Source of the DNA: Centipeda periodontii DSM 2778
Lineage (GTDB): Bacteria > Bacillota > Negativicutes > Selenomonadales > Selenomonadaceae
Assembly (NCBI RefSeq): GCF_000213975.1
Contig: NZ_GL892076.1
Span: 1,767,507-1,811,465 of the forward strand
Length of the DNA stretch: 43,959 nt
Direction: 5' to 3'
This document shows positions 39,560 through 43,959 of this stretch, piece by piece; the stretch's first letter is position 1, and each line of letters starts with the position of its first letter. The notes below the pieces were generated by a model. The model searched no databases. It worked only from the letters and a program-made list of their open reading frames with translations, and was not told where the DNA came from. The position numbers were made by a program, and so were the translations under genes.

Positions 39560-39748
39560 TTTTTTCAAAAAATGATGATGACTACCATATCTCTGTTTCC
39601 CACCTGTCTTTATCATTTTTTGACATTTAAAGTCCTTCTTAGAGCTCTCAGTATGGATATTGTATATTGTAAAGTTTTTCAATCTGCTTTTAACGCAAAA
39701 TAATGTCCTTGGACATAGCTACTTTCTTAATAGGGCGAGGATTTATGG

Positions 39749-39754
39749 TATAAT
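39749..39754 (+). promoter_or_regulatory. Extended -10 promoter of the rightward accessory gene
   Basis: ATGGTATAAT contains a consensus -10 (TATAAT) with an upstream TGG, in an AT-rich stretch, 150 bp before the ATG at 39905. No good -35 box is seen at the right distance, so the extended -10 probably suffices. It leaves a leader that can fold (39776-39846). Confidence 0.6.
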
Positions 39755-39775
39755 ATATTGTATTATATAGAGTAA

Positions 39776-39846
39776 AAGGGAGATACTAGATTGATGTCTC
39801 CATAAACAGCGTCTTTATTCCCCTTACATCTGACGCGATCTCCCTT
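39776..39846 (+). other. Foldable leader upstream of the AlbA_2-type gene
   Basis: AAGGGAGAT (39776-39784) and ATCTCCCTT (39838-39846) are perfect inverse arms. An inner pair GCGTC/GACGC lies near 39810-39836, and an alternative GGAGA/TCTCC pairing uses the first arm. The transcript from the -10 at 39749 would start with this structure. No T tract follows, so a terminator is unlikely. Confidence 0.4.
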
Positions 39847-39904
39847 ATCATTAGCAAGCTACACGAGATCAGAGAGAAACAATATACTTTGGAGGAAATA
39901 ACGA

Positions 39905-41257
39905 ATGTCCGAAACTCAGAATGTAGAATATAAAGAGTCTTGGCGGGACGAGTATCTGAAATGGCTCTGTGGTTTTGCCAATGCACAGGGCGGCACGATG
40001 TACATCGGAGTGAATGACTCCGGAAATATTGTCGGTGTAAAGAACATCCAAAGACTGCTGGAGGATATTCCGAATAAAATCCAATCCGGTCTTGGAATTG
40101 TTGCGGATGTCAACAAACACACAAAAGATGGTGTGGAATATCTCGAAATCAAAGTAGAGCCTAGCACTTTCCCTATCAGCTATCATGGAGAATTCCATTA
40201 TCGCAGTGGAGCTACGAAGCAGCAACTGACAGGAATTGCACTATCGCAGTTCATTATGCGAAAGACAGGCGTTCGTTGGGAGGATGTAACGGTCGAGGAC
40301 ATTACAGTAGATGATCTCGACGAGGAGAGCTTCAAAATCTTCCGTAGAGAAGCCCTAAGAAGCAAACGAATGGCTCAGGAGGATCTTGATCTTTCTAACG
40401 CAGAGCTTTTAAGTAAGTTGCATCTGATGTCCAACGGCAAACTAAAAAGATCAGCGGTGTTGCTCTTTTACCACGATCCAAGCGTTATACAAAATGGTAG
40501 TTATATAAAAATTGCTAAGTTCGGAGATGGAGCGGATCTGCAATATCATGATGATCTTGAAAATTCGTTGATAAAGAATGCAGATCAAGTAATCGACCTG
40601 ATTTATCTGAAGTATCTGAAAGCTAACGTGTCATATATACATGATCGTCGGGTGGAAACATACCCTTATGCAAGAGCTGCCATCCGTGAGGCAGTATATA
40701 ACGCGATTGCCCACACCTGTTATATGTTTGGGACTCCCGTTCAGATTCGCATTGAGAATGAGTCGTTTATCATAAGCAATCAGTGCATTCTTCCAGATGG
40801 ATGGACGGTTGAGACCCTGATGGAGCCTCATGATTCCATCCCCTACAATCCAGATATTGCAAACGTATTCTACCGTGCTGGATACATTGAACATTGGGGA
40901 CGCGGTATAGAAAAAATCTGTGAAGCCTGTAAGGAGCTGGGGGCAGACCTTCCATTTTATGAACTACGAGGAAATGGACTTCGAGTACATTTCAAGGCAC
41001 TCAAGAGTGCACTTGTTGCTCATCCTAAATCCCCAAACCGACATGATGTCGGTTTAGATGTCGGTTTGGATGTCGGTATAGCGGGTAGGATTCTGGAGTT
41101 GATCATAGATAATCCAACAGTAACAATGGCTGAAATGGCAGAAAGGCTAGGTGTTACAAAAAGAACAGTTGAACGTGAAGTAAAACAGCTTCGTGAGACT
41201 GGTCGGATAGAGCGCGTCGGCAGTAAACGATTTGGACACTGGAAAATCAACGATTAA
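39905..41257 (+). CDS. AlbA_2/Schlafen-type ATP-binding protein with winged helix
   Basis: A 450-residue protein, MSETQNVEYKESWRDEYLKW, behind TTTGGAGGAAATAACG. Residues 5-130 form the AlbA_2 (Schlafen) domain: E-x-K-E-S, KWLCGFANAQGGTMYIGVND, GVKNIQRLLEDIPNKI. Residues 260-375 are an HATPase_c_4 domain (PYARAAIREAVYNAIAHTCY, VFYRAGYIEHWGRGIEKICE). A tandem DVGLDVGLDVG linker (about 379-390) leads to a winged helix (TVTMAEMAERLGVTKRTVER). Such proteins are encoded by many mobile elements as regulators or possible defence factors. It is one of two rightward genes beside the right attachment site and lies outside the lytic operons. Confidence 0.85.
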   Translation: MSETQNVEYKESWRDEYLKWLCGFANAQGGTMYIGVNDSGNIVGVKNIQRLLEDIPNKIQSGLGIVADVNKHTKDGVEYLEIKVEPSTFPISYHGEFHYRSGATKQQLTGIALSQFIMRKTGVRWEDVTVEDITVDDLDEESFKIFRREALRSKRMAQEDLDLSNAELLSKLHLMSNGKLKRSAVLLFYHDPSVIQNGSYIKIAKFGDGADLQYHDDLENSLIKNADQVIDLIYLKYLKANVSYIHDRRVETYPYARAAIREAVYNAIAHTCYMFGTPVQIRIENESFIISNQCILPDGWTVETLMEPHDSIPYNPDIANVFYRAGYIEHWGRGIEKICEACKELGADLPFYELRGNGLRVHFKALKSALVAHPKSPNRHDVGLDVGLDVGIAGRILELIIDNPTVTMAEMAERLGVTKRTVEREVKQLRETGRIERVGSKRFGHWKIND

Positions 41258-41263
41258 ATATTC

Positions 41264-41303
41264 TAGGGTCGAGGCATAAGAAACTCCTATGTTCTCGACC
41301 CTA
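41264..41303 (+). terminator. Hairpin after the AlbA_2-type gene
   Basis: TAGGGTCGAG and CTCGACCCTA pair over 10 bp with an additional inner CATA/TATG, seven bases after the stop codon. There is no T tract, so it may be a factor-dependent terminator or an RNA-stabilising structure. Its right arm is part of a 25-base sequence repeated at 42464-42488. Confidence 0.5.
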
Positions 41304-41383
41304 CTCAAGAAAGTTTGGTTAATTGCTATTCAACAGCAGAATTTGAGATCCCATTTTGGCACCTCAAGAGGAGATAAAGTAAT

Positions 41384-42289
41384 ATGAAAGAAATTCAGCC
41401 TGTGTCCATCTCACCGACCACGGACACTCCAAATATCAGCCGACTTATTTACACCATACGCAATCAACAGGTAATGCTTGCCAGCGACCTTGCTATGCTC
41501 TACCAAGTGGAGACACGAGTTCTGAATCAGGCTGTGAAGCGGAATCAGAAAAGATTTCCCGAAAGATACTGTTTCCAGTTAACCAAAGAGGAAGCGGAAA
41601 ACTTGACATCACAAATTGTGATGTCAAGTTCCTCACATGGCGGGCGGCGAATCCCTCCTTACGCCTTTACCGAACAGGGCATAGCTATGTTGTCAGCAGT
41701 TCTCCGCAGCGATGTTGCTATTGATGTCAGCATCCGTATCATGGATGCTTTCGTAGAGATGCGGCATTTTATCTCGGGCAACGCTCACCTTTTCGAGCGC
41801 ATAGAGCGGGTAGAATTGAAGCAACTCACCTATCAAAAAGAAACCGATGAAAAACTCGAGCAAGTCTTTGACTTTATCCATGCCCATACAGAGTCCAGTC
41901 AAAAGATATTCTTCAACGGACAAATTTACGATGCCTTCAGCTTGTTGGCGAGCTTGATTCAAAAGGCTGCCAAGAACATCATTCTCATTGATGGCTATGT
42001 GGATATAGGGACGCTCAATTTGCTGGCAAAAAAACCAGCTAATGTTTCCGTGGAAATCCACACATTTAGCAATACGAGATTGACGGCAGCAGATGTTGCG
42101 ACCTTCAACCGTCAATATCCAACGCTTACCATCAATCACACCAATGCCTTTCACGATCGTTTCCTTATTCTTGACCACCAAGAGGCATATCACATCGGCG
42201 CATCACTCAAAGATGCCGGAAAGAAATGTTTTGCCATCACACTTTTGCAAGATGAGGCACTCCTACAGGAGCTTCTGGCACATTTGTGA
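41384..42289 (+). CDS. ORF6N-domain protein with PLD-like C-terminal domain
   Basis: A 301-residue protein, MKEIQPVSISPTTDTPNISR, behind AGAGGAGATAAAG. Residues 18-115 are ORF6N (YTIRNQQVMLASDLAMLYQV, VLNQAVKRNQKRFPERYCFQ, RIPPYAFTEQGIAMLSAVLR). A linker helix follows (ERVELKQLTYQKETDEKLEQ). Residues 175-295 look like a phospholipase-D-superfamily fold with HDRFLILD, an HxKxxxxD variant with Arg for Lys, and YHIGASLKDAGKKCFAI. Proteins of this architecture are known from mobile elements and are usually called ORF6N proteins; the role of the PLD part, nuclease or not, is open. It ends before a strong terminator. Confidence 0.85.
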   Translation: MKEIQPVSISPTTDTPNISRLIYTIRNQQVMLASDLAMLYQVETRVLNQAVKRNQKRFPERYCFQLTKEEAENLTSQIVMSSSSHGGRRIPPYAFTEQGIAMLSAVLRSDVAIDVSIRIMDAFVEMRHFISGNAHLFERIERVELKQLTYQKETDEKLEQVFDFIHAHTESSQKIFFNGQIYDAFSLLASLIQKAAKNIILIDGYVDIGTLNLLAKKPANVSVEIHTFSNTRLTAADVATFNRQYPTLTINHTNAFHDRFLILDHQEAYHIGASLKDAGKKCFAITLLQDEALLQELLAHL

Positions 42290-42356
42290 AAAGACATTCA
42301 CAGCCCGGTGAGGCGGCAATACAACAAAAACCACCGAAACCATGAAGATAAACCGA

Positions 42357-42389
42357 ACGGCGTGCAGCTAAAAGCTACGCGCCGTTTTT
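42357..42389 (+). terminator. Rho-independent terminator after the ORF6N-PLD gene
   Basis: ACGGCGTGCAGCT-AAA-AGCTACGCGCCGT forms a 13-bp stem with one mismatch and a G-T pair, followed by TTTTTG. It lies 67 bp after the stop at 42289 and ends rightward transcription before the attachment site. Confidence 0.88.
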
Positions 42390-42450
42390 GAGTGTGAATT
42401 CTATGGGTAAATTGTTCCCCATAAATCATCCTATAATTTCCCCAAGAAAT

Positions 42451-42498
42451 AAAAATCTGTAAAGGAACTTCTATGTACTCGCCCCTACAGTTTCCTTT
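42451..42498 (-). terminator. Probable terminator downstream of truncated comM
   Basis: On the minus strand AAAGGAAACT...AGTTCCTTT forms a stem of 9-10 bp with one bulge around a 20-base loop, followed four bases later by TTTTTATTT. It lies 36 bp beyond the new stop codon of the truncated comM. The loop contains the second copy of the direct repeat found at 41280-41304. Confidence 0.5.
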
Positions 42499-42533
42499 AG
42501 TTCCCTCCGCAATTCGTATAATTCGATGGAGTA

Positions 42534-43631
42534 TCAAGTTGCCTCTCGTTCATCATTACATTGTATCGTTATCGACGTTACGTCGTTCATTGCGGCTACC
42601 AAAATAATACTAGAGGGAAACGTCAGTGTTGCGTTCGCACGCGACACCGTAATCTGGCGATCCTCAATCGGCTCACGCAGCACCTCAAGCGTCTTCTTGC
42701 TGAACTCCGGCAACTCGTCAAGAAAGAGCACGCCGTGATGCGCAAGCGTCACCTCGCCCGGACGCGGGATGCTGCCGCCGCCGATCATCGCCACCGTCGA
42801 GGACGTATGATGCGGACTGCGAAATGGACGAGTCGTCACAAGTCCCGTATCCTTGCCGAGCAGCCCCGAGATACTGTAAATCTTCGTGATCTCGATGGCT
42901 TCTTCCTTCGTCAGCTCCGGCAGGATCGAACTCATGCGGCGTGCCAGCATCGTCTTGCCCGAGCCAGGTACACCGACCATCAGGACATTATGACCTCCCG
43001 CCGCTGCAATCTCAAGCGCACGTTTCGCCTGATACTGCCCCTGTACGTCCGCAAAGTCATCGGTGAAGGCAGCATCTTTTTGTGTTTCGATATGATTCGG
43101 TATGGCAGGAGTCAGCACCTCTGTGCCAGTCAAATGACGCACAAGCTGCGCCAGATTCTCGACCGCATAGACCTTTAGTCCGTCAATCAGGAGTGCCTCG
43201 TCTGCATTGGACGGTGCAACGTAAAACTCTGTGAGACCATGTTCCCGCGCCGTGATTGCCATCGGGAGAATACCGCTGATCGGACGGCAGTTTCCATCGA
43301 GAGAGAGTTCTGCCGAGAACAGTGTACTCTGCACCGCCGTCTCCGGAACCATACCGTAGGATGCAAGGAGACCAACCGCAATCGGCAGATCAAGCCCCGA
43401 GCTGTCCTTTCGGACATCGGCAGGTGCGAGATTCACCGTCACCCGCTCCTGCCGCAGCTGAATGCCGGAGTTGCGAATCGCCGTCCGTACCCGCTCCTTC
43501 GACTCCTTCACCGACGTATCGGGAAGCCCCACCAGCTCAAACCCTGGCAGCCCCGGCGACACATCCACCTCAACGTCGATAATCCGTCCATCAATCCCGA
43601 GGGTCGTCGCACCATAGGTCTTTGCAAACAA
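42534..43631 (-). CDS. comM: ComM/YifB-type Mg-chelatase-like ATPase, truncated by the prophage
   Basis: A 365-residue frame, TTG start at 43631 behind GGAGGGAAGGCCG. Residues 1-170 are the ChlI/Lon-like domain ([60 protein letters not shown]). The AAA+ part follows ([20 protein letters not shown] Walker [21 protein letters not shown] Walker B). Normal ComM is about 500-510 residues and continues AAMNPCPCG; here it reads ILVAAMN and then [16 protein letters not shown], encoded by prophage DNA, and stops. The lost part contains the rest of the AAA+ module and the C-terminal domain. ComM is a branch-migration helicase that extends heteroduplex in natural transformation, so the lysogen should be impaired in that. 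Confidence 0.92.
   Translation of the reverse strand: MFAKTYGATTLGIDGRIIDVEVDVSPGLPGFELVGLPDTSVKESKERVRTAIRNSGIQLRQERVTVNLAPADVRKDSSGLDLPIAVGLLASYGMVPETAVQSTLFSAELSLDGNCRPISGILPMAITAREHGLTEFYVAPSNADEALLIDGLKVYAVENLAQLVRHLTGTEVLTPAIPNHIETQKDAAFTDDFADVQGQYQAKRALEIAAAGGHNVLMVGVPGSGKTMLARRMSSILPELTKEEAIEITKIYSISGLLGKDTGLVTTRPFRSPHHTSSTVAMIGGGSIPRPGEVTLAHHGVLFLDELPEFSKKTLEVLREPIEDRQITVSRANATLTFPSSIILVAAMNDVTSITIQCNDEREAT
42565..42605. other. Prophage right attachment region (attR) inside comM
   Basis: ComM text is normal up to the codons for AAMN (minus strand, ending at 42585) and foreign from the next codon. The junction contains a 13-bp perfect palindrome CGACGT-T-ACGTCG (42573-42585) next to it. 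Serine integrases use palindromic attachment sites about 40-50 bp long with a central dinucleotide crossover. The matching attL and the comM 3' end are not in the window, being displaced beyond the left IS30 element. Confidence 0.65.
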
Positions 43632-43664
43632 CGGCCTTCCCTCCTACGTTTCAAATATAAGAAA

Positions 43665-43670
43665 ATTATA
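43665..43670 (-). promoter_or_regulatory. Probable -10 box of comM
   Basis: On the minus strand TGTGTTATAAT gives a consensus TATAAT with an upstream TG-containing extension, 34 bp before the comM start. No clear -35 box is seen. Confidence 0.55.
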
Positions 43671-43782
43671 ACACAAGAGAGGGCTTGTTGCCTAATGATT
43701 CTTTGCAATAAAAAAGAGATTCCAAACGCCAAAGGTGACGAATGGAATCTATGTTGTGTAGGGTTTTAGAAACATTCGTGAA

Positions 43783-43803
43783 TTGCAAGAGCAAGTTGAA
43801 CAG
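43783..43803. repeat. Terminal inverted repeat of the right IS30-type element
   Basis: TTGCAAGAGC-AAGTTGAACAG on the plus strand, reading inward. It matches 17 of 21 bases to the inverse-oriented repeat at 633-653, and lies nine bases before the stop codon of the IS30 transposase end. The IS boundary is therefore near 43782, about 150 bp upstream of comM. Confidence 0.65.
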
Positions 43804-43811
43804 TGATTTAA

Positions 43812-43959
43812 TTAAGAAACATTTTCAATAGCGTATACTTCATCCAAGAAGGTGTTAAACAGTTCTGCTGGTGTTTGATAGTCGAGCACTCGACGAGGGC
43901 GGCTGTTTATCTCATCCGCTATGTTTAGGATGTCCTCGTCACGGTATCCGTCGATGCCC
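43812..43959 (-). CDS. IS30-family transposase, C-terminal end (runs in from beyond the window)
   Basis: 49 codons read GIDGYRDEDILNIADEINSR, then PRRVLDYQTPAELFNTFLDE and VYAIENVS before TAA. The LN..ADEINSRPRR.L.YQTP.E.F pattern is the signature end of IS30-family transposases, containing the region just after the last catalytic Glu. The 5' part lies outside the window. It may be a second copy of the element seen at the left edge. Confidence 0.85.
   Translation of the reverse strand, partial: GIDGYRDEDILNIADEINSRPRRVLDYQTPAELFNTFLDEVYAIENVS

Noticed and set aside
41030-41080. Short tandem repeats as a CRISPR-like array
   Set aside because: Only three 12-base units without spacers, in frame within a coding region.
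1-43959. Joining the window ends as a circle to give one complete IS30 transposase
   Set aside because: Order and strand would fit, but the frames do not match at the joint and the whole catalytic DDE region (roughly 100 residues) would be missing.

Overview
The window holds one almost complete temperate siphophage genome (a prophage of about 42 kb) inside a bacterial chromosome, plus the first two thirds of the interrupted host gene and parts of IS30-type insertion sequences at both window edges. The host is most likely a Firmicute of the Negativicutes type (Selenomonas-like). I infer this from the ComM sequence, the strong GGAGG ribosome binding sites and the moderately GC-rich coding; nothing in the window proves the genus.

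Layout, left to right. (1) 1-653: the N-terminal part of an IS30-family transposase and its terminal inverted repeat. (2) 704-3973: an integration module of two overlapping large serine recombinases and a small SHOCT-like gene, read leftward from its own promoter-like element. (3) 4036-4064: a terminator, then the holin and tail genes. (4) 4476-19448, read right to left: terminase large subunit (with an intein), portal, ClpP-type prohead protease, HK97 major capsid protein, head-tail connectors, major tail protein, gpG/gpGT tail chaperones with a slippery site, a frameshifted tape measure gene, and tail tip proteins. (5) 19544-25135: small conserved phage genes, amidase, an HNH/AP2 endonuclease, a ParB-domain DNA methyltransferase, terminase small subunit and an HNH packaging nuclease, closed upstream by a terminator at 25159-25192. 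(6) 25257-37773: early genes: nuclease, DUF1492-like regulator, SNF2 helicase, ORF6N antirepressor, VRR-NUC, VapE primase/helicase, family A DNA polymerase (with an intein), DUF2815, DUF2800 and a sigma-like regulator. (7) 38271-39466: zinc-ribbon protein and XRE-type repressor behind a clear promoter and operator. (8) 39905-42289: two rightward accessory genes (AlbA_2/Schlafen-type ATP-binding protein; ORF6N-PLD protein). (9) 42534-43631: host comM, cut exactly after its conserved AAMN motif by the prophage right end. (10) 43783-43959: the other end of an IS30-family element.

Most genes are tightly packed, often with ATGA overlaps, and nearly all are read leftward. Rightward transcription is confined to the accessory pair beside the right attachment site.

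The most unusual features are these. The DNA polymerase intein carries a complete HNH-type homing endonuclease gene nested inside it in the +1 reading frame, so one stretch of DNA encodes both the splicing domain and the endonuclease. The terminase carries a mini-intein inside its Walker A motif that begins with Gln instead of Cys. Four copies of a spaced element, GGTGACC-N15-GTCC on the minus strand, stand in gaps upstream of four transcription units (recombinases, zinc-ribbon/VapE operon, nuclease/polymerase operon, and the sigma-like gene itself). They look like promoters for a phage-encoded sigma-like factor.
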